DNA from: Eumeta japonica | Taxonomy: Eukaryota > Arthropoda > Insecta > Lepidoptera > Psychidae | Length of the DNA: 64,000 nucleotides | Direction: 5' to 3' | Assembly (NCBI GenBank): GCA_005406025.1 | Contig: BGZK01000154.1 | Span: 496,001 to 560,000 of the forward strand | Shown here: positions 1 through 11,320 of the stretch, in pieces | Position numbering within the stretch: position 1 is the stretch's first letter | How the letters are laid out: each line of letters opens with the position of its first letter | The notes under the pieces: model-generated | The model's input: only the letters and a program-made list of their open reading frames with translations | What the model was told of the DNA's origin: nothing | Databases searched by the model: none | Translations under genes and position numbers: made by a program

Positions 1-1425
1 ATCCATCATGCAATATCGTCTATCTATCCAATTGGAAATTATTATAAAAGTATTTTTATTATGGATATAATGTAAATTACAACTTAACGTAAAATTAAAT
101 AATACATCTCAAAATTTTGAATACTCGTTAAAACAATTACTAGTTACCATTGACGTAAGACTGATTTTGATTTTAGTTGGGTATTACACTTTTACAATGA
201 GCTATTTCATTTATGAAGTTCAAAAGGATGTGACATAAATCAATCTGATTTGTCTTATATATATAAGGAAAAGAAACTGATTCTATATATTTTTTATTGA
301 CTGAATAATTAATAAAAAACTGGACTCAAAACGGACAATTATTCAAGAATCTTGTCAAAAGATGTCGCGACAGCACCGTGGTCGGCTTCAAGAACGGTAG
401 GACTAGTTGTGATGCCAGGCGCCGCCCGCGACGGCCCGCGCTGCGACGTGATCCACATTCATATCGCCTTTAAGTCACTTATTTATGGCGTTTTTATGAC
501 TGCTACTCTAATAAATTATTTTAAAGCGTATCTATTAAATGCAAATGGAATTCCCCAGTTTAACTATTGATTTATGCTGAAAATGTGTTTCTTATTAGAA
601 TATAAAGTACCAAGTGCGTACTGATATATGGTATCAAACAGAGAAAATAAAATTAAAATCTAATGAAAATCAACGAAATTGCAAGCCCTAAAAATCACTT
701 TTAATAATTTTTGTCAAAATTTTCAAAACTAAGTTTTACCATAATGTACGAGGCATCCTAAAATATGACACGTCAATCTTCTATTCCCACATACATGTAA
801 TCTTTTAGGAAAGCAAATTGTAAGCGTTTTTTTTTAATATATATTAGGAATAATTAGACTTTTAAGTTGTAAACATATAGTGTTTAGATTTAACTTAATC
901 AAGAATTGTATAATCGTATCTACATTTTATTTCATTATTTAAAACACACATAAATAAACGATTCGTATACAGTATAGTCCGACAGCTACAAATTATTTTT
1001 CTAAGATTTCCCATCTATAAGGTGATAGATCTCACAGTATGAATATATAGCTTGTAAATAGAGTCAATAAATGGCTTAGGCGTAATATATGTAAAACTTA
1101 TTTCATATGAAAAAAATCACTAAAAAGCAACACTGCACCTGCTAATAACTTTAAAATAATATTGTAATATTGGTATTTTTTCGATTATGGATCGTAGAAA
1201 AACTCATAAAAAAGTAATCAACACGAATTTTGTGTATTTAGTGAAGTTATGTCACTAGCTTATCAAATCAAACTCAAGGAAATGAACTCAAATAAGAAAA
1301 TAAATAAATATAGGGATTAAATTAATAACTCTAAGTTGAATTTGTAAATTAAAGTTCACAATAATTGTGAACTCTCTACCTACGTGTAATTATTATGTGT
1401 AGGCAGACAGCGCATAGATTTCAAG
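1..1425. other. AT-rich stretch without a recognisable gene
   Basis: No coding signal is seen. Positions about 140-220 resemble positions about 27545-27625 (the shared core reads 'gattttagt' then 'ggtattacac/ggatattaga' and 'ttttacaatgag/ttttatagtgggc'), so a diverged dispersed repeat is likely. A short GC-rich spot lies at about 410-455, but no splice sites or protein similarity could be assigned to it. Confidence 0.5.
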
Positions 1426-1429
1426 GATC

Positions 1430-1720
1430 ATGTTCAAGTAGCGGCGGCCGGTGACCGGAAATGTATACGGGGAGATTCCAGCTCCCGCCGCAGTCGGCGC
1501 GCGTCGCTAACTCGATAGGGAGTGCCGTAAAGCAACATGAACAGTAAATTTCCGCACGGAATTCATCCGTTTTCCCGTGGGAGGCGGAAGGGTTAGAGAG
1601 GTGCTCTGGGGGCGGGAATGCCTTCACTGTGGGGACCGGTGCTGGGAGCGACGGCGAGCTGATTAGAAGTGCGTCTCGGATTTTAAGCTCCGAAGCGGCT
1701 CATCGGACTGTACTTGCTTT
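1430..1720. other. Isolated GC-rich patch
   Basis: About 290 bases of clearly higher G+C than the surroundings, with many CpG dinucleotides. Open frames exist on both strands because stop codons are rare in GC-rich DNA, but neither translation resembles a protein I know. It could be a regulatory island, a decayed exon or an old insertion; the sequence alone does not decide. Confidence 0.35.
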
Positions 1721-1929
1721 TGAATTGGGATTAGAGTTGGAATTCTGTTATTTTCCGTTAATTCTGTTTCATTCCATTTGTTCATTAATTATTTCCTTAA
1801 TATTGCAATATAATAAAGCTATACAGTACGTTTTAAGTATAATACCAACTTCGTTTTTTTTTTACTGGAATACCAATAATTATCATTTAAAGTTCATAAT
1901 TTATTGTAAGCATTAAGAAAAAAGAACGA

Positions 1930-2330
1930 TTGTAATTAAAATAGTTTCGGATACCGTCGGAAGTAAAACGCCTTCGGGCAAACGACACAGTTCGCTCCTT
2001 CAGCCAGCAGACGTTGAAAGAGATGGTCGACTTCTGCCGATCTAATGATCAATGGTTCTATTAATTCGGCACACCATTGAGGGACCATCGAAGCCATACG
2101 TAACGATGTCGCCGACGTCGGGCTGTTCCCCGCCGTCTAATTCCTCTGCCACCGTTGTGTCGTCGTGTATAAATCAAATTGCTCCCTGGCCAGCTCTGGT
2201 TTCATAAAAGGGCGCGCTGCTGTCTCTCGATGGTCATCTCCTTTGGCTTCCTAAAGCCGTCACACATCGCCGGTGTTGTTGATGTACTCGCCCTTAGTCC
2301 GTTGACGTCGCTGTGGCTCTGTATCCTTTA
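1930..2330 (-). pseudogene. Decayed antisense coding relic, family not identified
   Basis: Reading the complement gives two protein-like segments in different frames. One contains TTVAEELDGGEQPDVGD and continues to YGFDGPSMV; the next, beginning PQWCAELIEPLIIRSAEVD, continues to FQRLLAEGANCVVCPKAFYF. They abut with a frame change near 2095. Upstream (about 2160-2330) there are shorter in-frame pieces such as MKPELAREQFDLYTTTQ. The amino-acid texture is that of a real protein broken by frameshifts, most likely a transposable-element ORF or an old retrocopy. I do not recognise the family. Confidence 0.35.
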
Positions 2331-3540
2331 AAACGATATTTTTAATTTCCAATAAAGCTTTACTTCTGTATGTAATATTACTTAAACGAATATTTAATTC
2401 CCAAAGACATGTCTTGTTTCCTTAAAAGAGCGTTAATAATTAGTTGGCGAAAATAGAATCCCGAAATGCCACCCGCCAACCTCTGTGTTGTCTTACCAAT
2501 ATGATATTTTTCAATTTATATAATAATACACATAATGTTGGTAATACTACATATTAGTGTATTTAGAGCTTTATAAACAAAGAAATATTTGAAAACATAA
2601 CGCGTTTTTGTAGATCTTTAGTATGCGTTGAGGATCTGCTCAAGCGGCTCAATAGAAATAATTTTCACGTTACTGTTTTCGAGACGCAAAAGCATAAAAT
2701 TTATTGTCCACAATCCCGAATATTCGAATAACGTAAGTTGAAAGGGCAGAGCTCGTGCTTAACAAAATTTGAACTGTTAACTTACGGCGGACCGTTGTCC
2801 ATTAATTTAACGACAACGTTGTCAGGTAATTGCTTACTAAAACATACAACAACAATAATGTTTACATAACGGTTTAAAATTAAAGTTAAAATGGATTACG
2901 TTGACGTCATTTCTTTTAAGTGCGTTTTTATTCTAAAAATAGTAAGTGTTATATGACTGCTCACTTGCTTACTTTACTGATACTCATTTTTTAATGTCAT
3001 GGAATTAATTGTAAAGCAAGATGTATGCTTTTTTTTTATTTAAAATTTCCATTAGCGCTCGCGCTTTAATTTCGCATTTATCCAATAATCCAATCCCTAA
3101 CTTCAGCGTCCAGCGCTAATAAATTTGAACTGATCGGAATGAATCGATTGGAATGTGGCCATCCCGCCTTGTCGTATGCTAGTTTTACGTAGATGATTAC
3201 ATATATCTAAACTTTTCTTATAGTCATACGAAGAGCCGTGTAAGTGCAAGTCGGAGTTATTAGTGGAGAGGGTTCCGTATTATAATCATACACATTTTCT
3301 CGTCATGATTGTTTTGTTTGTCCTGTGAGAGTTTACACACTTAGGATTTTTATTTAAACTTTTATATAAATTACAAGTAAAGGTCTATTTCCGTATTTTT
3401 TTAAAATCCATCCGTAGTTTCGGAGATAAGAAGAGTACGAATGATTTTCGTATATTTTCTTTATACCTTTTATGTATAATTTACAGTTAAGATTGCAGAA
3501 CTTTTAAACTCCTAATCCAAGATAAAAGAATGTAAAAGCG
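2331..3540. other. AT-rich stretch, nothing recognised
   Basis: No coding region, tRNA or clear repeat structure was found on either strand. Confidence 0.45.
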
Positions 3541-3890
3541 CGTGCCGCAGCGGTAGGGGTGTTCAGAAACCTGACTCGACGCAATCGTATACATACATGT
3601 CTTAAAACTGGAGTCACAGTAGAGTGTACACAGTATCATCGCGTCGGATGAATCACCCGTGCGCCATTGTGCGCAGGGATAATGGCGTCGCCGTTTGTCT
3701 GCGGGCAGATGTCGCGGGGCACGCTGCGCCGGCACGTCTTCGCGTTAAATAAACATTCCGTCGCATTGTAACTCGGCTGCGGCACCGAGTGTGTTAACAC
3801 AAATACGCACTGAAACACGTAAAGTGATTGTTTTTTCGGATGCTCGCCGCCGACCGAGGCTGCGTATACGTGAACATACAATTTATAAGG
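3540..3890. other. Isolated GC-rich patch
   Basis: A CpG-rich block (densest about 3640-3870) with overlapping open frames on the minus strand. Neither translation looks like a conserved protein. It resembles in character the other GC-rich islands of the gene-poor left part of the window. Confidence 0.35.
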
Positions 3891-4294
3891 GTGTGTAAAA
3901 GTGATTGCGAGCGAACCACGAGCATATTACATTACAAAAAAAATAGTTCTAAATAATTTATGCCCAGCGAAGCGGGCGTTTAACGCTGGTAGTAGTACAA
4001 AAGTGTTCATCTGCCGACACCTATGTGATTACTTATTTAATATAGTTAAAATTAATTTTCATTTATTATCACGATAATCATATTGATTTCGATACCGGTC
4101 GCGGTTCCGATGCCCTATGGATGTTGATTGATGTATATGAAAAATCCATGAACCTCATTTCATGGGTTGTTGTGGCTGTGGCGTATGGCCGTGCGATGGG
4201 TGTTCGGGCTATGCAGGTGATGCATGCGTTTATCCTTCCCTAGCTTTGGTCAGCGGCTCTGCCTGCGCGATTGGTTGAATTGTTCCAGCACTTA

Positions 4295-4580
4295 TATTAT
4301 ACAATCACGTTGTCAACTACGATACTGATCTCGGTCCCGCTTTCGATTTTTTCCCGCTACCATTTTTTGGTTATCACGGATGCCGCTCTCGACTCAATTC
4401 CGATCAAATTATTCGAGAGCAACGCACCCTCTTTGACCATGGACGACGTTCTTCGACGTCGGAGGAGCGACCAAAAACTCATAATCGCCACTAATTTTAT
4501 TAAACGATCTAACTTCGACACTCTTTCACGGTTCTGATCCTACTTGCGATTGCAATCCTAGACAAGCTGATATTGATTCC
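4295..4580 (+). repeat. Degenerate GATTCCG/CCCGCTCT array
   Basis: Imperfect short units of the type 'gat(t/a)(c/t)cg', 'tctcggtcccgct' and 'tctcgactcaattccgat' recur. The same texture is seen in at least seven other places in the window. The open frame across it is a by-product of the repeated unit. Confidence 0.5.
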
Positions 4581-4587
4581 CCATAGC

Positions 4588-4835
4588 CAGAGGCGGATTA
4601 AACGTTGAGAGCGCCGTAGGCAAGGATTTCATCGGCGCCCCTATATTAACAATAACTAATACTAGTAGTAGTAAAAATTTGATGTGTGTAGTTGACGTTA
4701 CTACATATGTGGTACACAATTAATTTTATGATATATATATTTTTTTTATTATTGTACGATTCCGCCCGCGCGCCCCTTTGTACCCTCGCGCCCCTAGGCA
4801 CGTGCCTAGTTTGCCTTAAGGATAATCCGCCTCAG
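4588..4835. mobile_element. hAT-type MITE with 8-bp target duplication
   Basis: The left end reads CAGAGGCGGATTA and the complement of the right end reads CTGAGGCGGATTA. The element is flanked by CCCATAGC (4580-4587) and CCCATTGC (4836-4843), an 8-bp direct repeat with one mismatch. An 8-bp duplication with CA(G)-N-G-rich ends is the hallmark of the hAT superfamily. The 248-bp interior has no ORF and has GCGCCCC blocks near both ends (about 4634-4640 and 4770-4795), so it is a non-autonomous copy that must have been moved by a transposase encoded elsewhere. Confidence 0.8.
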
Positions 4836-5124
4836 CCCATTGCTGTTACAATTAATCAATCAGTATAAAAAAGGAAGTACTTCGTTTTACATTCACTTGA
4901 AGGAGACCGTAAAAAAAAATCTAAGTATAATCTATGTAATGTTTAGATGTATAACAAGCTTCATTACTGCGAATTTTAATCAAAATCTTTATAGTAGTGT
5001 TTTGCCCGAAAGGGCGACAAATATTCATCCAACCTAACAAATTTTCGCATTTATAATATTAGTAGGTTAAATAAAATTGCACGTAAATAAAAGTTTGTTT
5101 TATAATTTACCCCGAGTTGAATCA

Positions 5125-5290
5125 GATTTTTTAGGGTTTCGTATGTCTAAAGGAAAAAATAAACCCTTATAAGTTTACTTCGGTGTCCTTCAATCTGTCT
5201 GTCCCTCTGTCAACTTTTTTTCAGGGACGCGTGGAGGTATCCAGTTGAAATTAATACCAAATACTTAGATCTGAGGTGAGGTTGTAAAAA
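5125..5290 (+). repeat. Dispersed lepidopteran repeat fragment
   Basis: The piece has the layout 'agggtttcgta ... aaacccttataag ... tgtctgtccctctgtc', resembling a very common interspersed repeat of Lepidoptera that carries 'agggttccgta' followed by a (gtctgtc)n tract. No ORF. Confidence 0.45.
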
Positions 5291-5299
5291 AATCAAAGT

Positions 5300-6355
5300 T
5301 CTCAGTCAGTGTTCAAATACAGCCAATTTATGTAATTGCATAATAAAAATATTTTCTTGTAATTACGAATTAACACTTGCAATTAGTGTATGGACCGTGC
5401 TTTCGACTAATACATGGGATAATATTTTTTAACGCTATGAAAACTATACCTTTTCAAAAATTCAGTAAATTTATAAAAATCGAAAATTGTTTTTCGAAAA
5501 AAATAAAGCAAAATTTCGGAATTCGTGGGATAAATATCTCGCTAGCATCTGTATTGCAAACAAAAAAAAAAGTGAACGAGACACATGATTTATGAAAAAT
5601 CTATATGCATAATTAAGCATGTACCGAACCTTCAAGGAGCGAGTCTTAATCGCACTAGTTCGGCTTTTGTTTCTACAATGTATTCTTACTTAGAACACTT
5701 GTACAATTTCGATTGTCTATCCGGTCGACAGGTTTTGCATTGTTGTCGCTTTCCCTTAAAAATATAAAGTCGTTCTCCCCTGTTCAGATAAGGTTCTGCT
5801 TTAGTACCAACTATTTAAATTGCTCAGTCTTGATAGTGACAAGATAAAGAAAGATAATATTAAGGCAGAGACAATATTTAACATAGTAACGTATGCAAGA
5901 AGACGCAGTGCGTCTCGAGGGTCAAACGACAAACAAAAAGTTCACAACTACTTTAATCTGTTATAAAGTATATTCGTTAAGCTAATCTTTGTGATCCAAC
6001 TACACAGTGACATCAATCTTTTGCAAAACCTTTTATTACTATCAGTTGATTTAAAAATATAGATAATAGATATATAATTGTAAGTAGTTATTATATTATA
6101 GTAATATGGTTATTATACAGAGGGATGTCTTGAAACATATTAATTAATGTACATAGTAACTTTCCCCGTTAGTTGTTTGTTCTTTACCTTTGTATGACAA
6201 TTACGGATAAATAGTGACAAATAAATTTTTCAATCAGCGCCTAAATTAGTTATACTAAAATAATTGTATGTACTGTATTGGGTGATAATTGTTTTAAGAA
6301 CTTCAGTGTTATTGTGCAGCAGTAAGTTAAATTCGCTGAGTTATTATACATTATT
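5300..6355. other. AT-rich stretch, nothing recognised
   Basis: Short open frames only, rich in Lys, Ile and Asn as expected from AT-rich non-coding DNA. No gene or repeat boundary could be supported. Confidence 0.45.
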
Positions 6356-6357
6356 TT

Positions 6358-6760
6358 AAACTAGCTTTCGTCCGCAGCTTAGTCCGCGTGGACACAAAAT
6401 GAATTCCTTCATGTTGTATATCGATCGATCATGCTTTTCGCGATTCTCTAACCCGATCGCTATTCTCTTCGCCATTCTAGTCCCGGCTGTGCTCTTGATG
6501 CCGATTAGTTTCACTTCAATTCTGACCTCGTTCTCGATTTCGATTCCACTTCGTATTGTGGTCTCGGTACTGCTCGTCATTCCAATTCCGGTCCCTCTCT
6601 TGATTCTACTTTTAATTCTACACTTGATTCCGACGTTAGTCCCGTGCTCGGTTCCAAACACTCCCGCTCGATTGTCGATTCTGTTCTCCGTCCCGCTTGT
6701 GATTTCGTTTGCGCTACCGGTCAGGGTTCCGATTTGGAAGAAGCAGGGGTAAACGCTAGT
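6358..6760 (+). repeat. Degenerate GATTCCG array headed by a CCGC module
   Basis: It begins with 'ctttcgtccgcagcttagtccgcgtggac', then 'atgaattccttcat' and 'tatatcgatcgatca', and continues for about 320 bases as imperfect 12-20 base units built on 'attccg(a/g)t', 'gtcccg' and 'ctcttgatt'. This is the clearest of the family. The long frames on both strands translate to low-complexity hydrophobic (plus) or Arg/Ile-rich (minus) sequence and are not genes. Confidence 0.6.
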
Positions 6761-7304
6761 ACCAAAATAGGATTTATACTAAAAATATAGTAATATTTAT
6801 TAGAGTATTACTAATATTAAAGTAATATGTTACTCGGGGATGGTGTAGTTTATTATGAGTGAAAGAATTTTTAAAATCGGTTCAACAGTACAAATACGAA
6901 GACGAAGTCGAAGTACAAATGCTATCTTTTACAACGCCTACAACATTGGTGCAAGTACAAGCAGGAAGTTGACAAAGTTTTATTGCAACCGGATGAACGG
7001 TAGGGCAGCGGCAGCGCTTAAAATACAAACAAACAAATAATGTTTTTTTTTTATATATTAGTTTAGAGTACTATTACAAATTATTTAATCTGTTATGCAT
7101 ACAAGTCGGCTGCAGCACAGTAGAATTAAGTAAGTGTTCTGGCTGCACGATCAGCTCATATGACACTGGCCGTTGAAGCCTGCGCAAACGGAGTTGCAAT
7201 TGTAATAAAAGCGTAAACGCACTACCGCGCGAGGCAGAGACGCAGTACACTTCGTAGTATTAAGATATTGCTATTTCCGTTTCCATTTCATTAATATAAA
7301 CTCA

Positions 7305-7445
7305 CACCTATTTCCCAAAAGGGTAGGCAGAGACTATAGATTTCCACATGGTACGATCTTTGCATATCTCTCTGGCTTCACTGGCATCCATCAATATTTT
7401 CATTCAAGCTCATCGCTTTCGGGTGCTAAAAGTTCCATTTCTATT
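7305..7445 (-). mobile_element. LINE 3'-end ORF fragment (RTE-like)
   Basis: The complement encodes the stretch ASEAREICKDRTMWKSIVSA followed by YPFGK and a stop. I recognise this as the C-terminus of a LINE ORF common in Lepidoptera. The same C-terminal text recurs at about 61880-62235. Only the last roughly 45 codons remain here, with stops upstream, so it is a dead 5'-truncated copy. Confidence 0.65.
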
Positions 7446-7754
7446 TCTATTAAAATTAATCTTTTTAAAACAGTCACTGACCGATCCCGGCGCAATCATA
7501 TCTTTAATTCAAAGCGAGCGGGATTTTGCTTGTATACATGTGACAATATGGCCGTTACTTTGAACGGCGTTGCTTATTTGTAATCTACTTTGAATAATTT
7601 TATAGATTATAAGTGGGATTAGAAAATTTTAAATGGACCAAGAATACTAAATGTGGACTCTAAACCAGCAGTATATGTAACGGAATTTATTGCTTTTGAA
7701 TTTTTTTAAGTTTCAATATTGAAATTTGTGATTTTTTATTTCACAAAATCTACA

Positions 7755-7852
7755 CACGTACGTACGCACGCAACCACTCATGCACTCACGCGTACATGCA
7801 CGTATGCACGCAAGCACATACGCGCGCGCGCACACCCACTCACACACTTGGC
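7755..7852. repeat. Interrupted purine-pyrimidine microsatellite
   Basis: Alternating units of acgt, gcac and cgcg plus CA runs (for example 'cacacgtacgtacgcacgc' and 'cgcgcgcgcgcacac'). The ORF crossing it is His/Thr/Arg low complexity and not a gene. Confidence 0.8.
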
Positions 7853-8985
7853 AAACATAGTGCATACACAGACATTGAGTAATAAAAAATGCATTCTAGC
7901 AGAATTGGTAAATTGTATATTCGCAAAGATATCCACCTTTCTACTATTTTATTGGCATTTCTGCGAACAAAACCTACAGTTAATGACGGCTATTAATCTT
8001 CTGTTTCCTGTCAAAGTCAAAGCGGAACACGCCGTGACGAAGCCATCAAAAACGTGTTAAAAAGCGATTCCGGCGGGCGAGCGGGGGCGCGAGCTGAATT
8101 GTTTCAGTATACGAAAATTAATTTTGTTACCATATTCATTTACCGACGTAGCTACGTTACCTGAATTTTTTGCATCTCGAATTCGTGTTTCAATAGCTGT
8201 ATAGTAATTTGTAATACATATGTTTGTATCTATATCAGCTTTTGTCTGCGCCTTCGCTTGTGTAGACAGGAATACACATTACTTCATCATTTAATCGAAT
8301 GGGGCTTCCTATTAGTGGCTTAATTTATAACAATAAACAGGCACGACATCAAATTGAAAGTATTTATGCAAATAAATATTTATTCTAATTATTTTTCTGT
8401 AAATACATATTTTTTTTCCTTTTAAGTACGCCAATTTAAATTTTTTTTATTGATAAATAAAAAGGTAATATTTCAGTCAATTATTCACGAAGGTTGCATT
8501 TCGAGGGGATTCGCAAATTACAATCTTTTTTAATTAGCCGCGCCACAGATGAAAGATTACGGGCAAACACTGAACAAAGATTATTTTATTCATTTAAAAT
8601 GCTGCGTAAACAGTTTGTATAATTAAAATATATTTGTGTTAGTTTACTTGGTTTCTGATCCGCCATTATTCAATTATTAAATTGTAACTAATTGCTTGAA
8701 ATTTCGTTAATTTTAAAATCTAAGAAGATATTTCGGTACTGTGATACCAAAAATAAGTTTCTAAGGAGACCTTCATTTTAACTAACCCATATTTTATAAC
8801 TTTCAGGATGCTCAGAACTGGAACAAAACTAGAACTGCGGATTATATAAGCGTGCACAAAAATAGTTTTATTGCTTAATTTTAAATGAAGATATTTCTAT
8901 TAAGTATGAAATTCTCATCGAGTCACTCGGGTTTATTTTTTTGTCAATCAGAATTTGTTGGATGCGATAAGGATAAGATTTTATT
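7853..8985. other. AT-rich stretch with a CCGC-module fragment
   Basis: No gene. A short piece at about 8235-8290 ('cagcttttgtctgcgccttcgct') resembles the leading module of the GATTCCG arrays but no array follows. Confidence 0.4.
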
Positions 8986-8988
8986 GAC

Positions 8989-9690
8989 ACACTTTTATTA
9001 GCTTCACCTGTATGTATGTATATATATATATATATATAACCGACTCTTTTACACTTGATTTTGTCCCACTTTACACGAATAGATTTAATTTAAACTTTGT
9101 ACACATATCAAGAACCGGTGACAATACAATAATTTGATAAGTTTATCTCATTATCCTGATCAGGATCTCCAGGACCGAATAATTTCGTCACGTATCGTCT
9201 GCGTGAGAGCAAGAGGCTTATTACTGTTACTAAATTCTATTACTGTTTTGTAATAGAATTTAGTAACAGTAATAAGCATTATTATTAATTAAACTATTGT
9301 TGTATTGTTAAAAATTTGTAATTTTTTTTTTAAATTACAAATTTTTAACAATCAATCCAACTAAAAAGTGAAAAATAAATATAGTTTAAAAAAACCAAAA
9401 AACACGCTTTTAAAGCACATCAAATTAAAAAGTGAAAAATAATTCTGAATATGAGCTGAAAAAAATAATAAACAATGACGAAAAATACTAGTATTATTGT
9501 TGAAAAAGCGTGGGTTGCTCCATATACCAAAAATGTGGCACAAAGCGCCCCACGCTTTTTTCACAATAATACTAGTATTTTTCGTCATTGTTTATTATTT
9601 TTTTTGGCTCATATACAGAATTATTTTTCACTTTTTGGTTTGATGTGCTTTAAATGCGTGTTTTTTGGTTTTTTTAAACTATATTTATTT
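8989..9690 (+). mobile_element. Nested-palindrome non-autonomous element, copy 1
   Basis: The element has an outer unique part (about 8989-9215) followed by three successive palindromes: a perfect 28-bp stem (9216-9243 with 9250-9277), an 18-bp stem (9307-9324 with 9332-9349), and a large foldback with arms of about 150 bases (about 9360-9515 and 9548-9690). A second, inverted copy at about 17815-18428 shares all parts. No credible ORF. The frames across the foldback mirror each other on the two strands, as expected for inverted arms. A (TA)n run lies at about 9020-9039. The transposon family is not identified. Confidence 0.7.
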
Positions 9691-9737
9691 GCAGCATATA
9701 GATCTACCAGAAAAAATATTTTGAAAGGATTATTTTG

Positions 9738-9805
9738 ATACGATATCTTAAGGGAGATCTATGTCCAGCAGCGATGTTCTGTTGTAGACTGACGCTGATG
9801 GCCAT
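9738..9805 (+). repeat. SINE tail fragment
   Basis: The text 'gggagatctatgtccagcag' followed by 'gatgttctgttgtagactgacgctgatg' resembles the 3' body of a tRNA-derived lepidopteran SINE ('ggaggcctatgtccagcagtgga'). Too short for further assignment. Confidence 0.45.
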
Positions 9806-9889
9806 TGTCTGTTTTATCCGAGAAATTTGATAGTGCTTCGTTATCACCTTATTAGTAGCGCATCTAGTACATTTTATTCTGGTGCTGTA

Positions 9890-10130
9890 AAATTCAGACG
9901 AACGTCTATTCTAGAACTCCCTTCGCCACGCGCATATTTAATCTTTGAAGGGTGGGCGGAGAGGAGCAGACGCCCCCGGCGAGGGTGAAAGTGCTATCGT
10001 TCGGTGAGTCATTCACTTTCGCTACATATCCACTCCGGGAGGCTATACATCCTCACGACCCTCCGTAATGCGACACGGGGTAGCCATTGACTTAAGCATT
10101 TTGATGCTATGTACCTCGGGTACAGCTGAA
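9890..10130. other. Isolated GC-rich patch
   Basis: A roughly 240-base CpG-containing block with stops in every long frame and no recognised protein. It follows directly on the palindrome element and SINE fragment, so it may belong to another old insertion. Confidence 0.3.
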
Positions 10131-10567
10131 CAAGTTGGGCTGAAGCTTATTTACATCGAGGATATGGTTTTTTTTTGTTACTTTGCTCGCACGTTACAGA
10201 GAACCTCATCTTGAGGACGTCGACGTTGATTTTGATCAGTATTCTGATATAAATACATTACTTCCTTTTTTCCGAATTTCGAAGGGGAGCAGGATAAAAA
10301 TTCTAGCGGCTTATTTTTTAAATGTATGCAAGTCAAATTAAATTCATAGAAATTGTTATTGCAAATTAAATATTCGTTAGGAATTAGAAATAAAAAACGA
10401 AGAAAAAGAAGAGTAATGCGTGTGCACTGGGGTGACAAAAATCATTATATTAATTAACATAATCGAAGCTTTTTTTTTAAATTGTTTTTGGAGTGTAAAG
10501 TGTAGTTAATGTCGCATGGTAGCTATATAAAACATGATTGTACTAATTAAATTGCACATTACTGCTT

Positions 10568-11320
10568 AAAAATCCGACCAAGTGCGTGTCGGGCCACGTG
10601 CATTGTAGGGTTCCGCAGTTGTGGGCCACAGAATACGGACTTAGAAGGGGACTTTTTCTATGATACTGTGGACTTATTAATTGACTTCACGTTTTAACGG
10701 CTAATTACATGTAAAAATGAGCCTATATAGGATAAGTGTTACGGATGTTATGATTTGATATTACTATAATTTTACAGGGTTCGTAAATTTATATCTATTA
10801 CTTATTTTACACAACCAAAAACGCCATCTAAGCAAATTTTAATGGCAGTTGTAAGAAATGTTGCTTTTTATTTATACAAGTATAAATTGGTCAACTATTA
10901 CTCATTATGTTATAACGCCTACTTAGCTGTGATAGTTCTTGAATTAACTTCGTTGTATATTCTACTGCCGTGAATTTGAAGACAATCATTTAAGTGTTGG
11001 GACAGGACATTTGACTGACACAAATTTGGACTTTAAAGCTTAATATTTCGAAATCGAAACGAATCGAAAAATGATTTTCTCACACCCACAATGTTTTTGA
11101 ACAATCTACCCAACGACACTCCACACCTTGGGGTAAACGAGAGAAAATTCATCCCTACTTTACTCCAAAAACTTCTTTTTTCCAAATTTATTTTACCTCT
11201 TTATAGGCGTGATCACCCATGCCAAATCACAGTTTTATAATATATAGAGTCTCGATTAAGTCGCGGACAGACCGACGGACGGACGGACGTACAAGATGAA
11301 ACTATAAGGGTTCTTTATAG
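10568..11320 (+). repeat. Dispersed repeat related to the 0.7-0.9 kb family
   Basis: The start 'aaaaatccgaccaagtgcgtgtcgggcca' and the end 'gacggacggacggacgtac...gaaactataagggttc' match the ends of the copies at 19580, 54572 and 62863. The interior is not clearly alignable to theirs, so this is a related but diverged or recombined member. No ORF. Confidence 0.55.

Noticed and set aside
6356..6752. 117-codon hydrophobic frame (plus) and 101-codon Arg/Ile frame (minus)
   Set aside because: Both are translations of the same degenerate GATTCCG array. Periodic DNA explains the length and composition on both strands.
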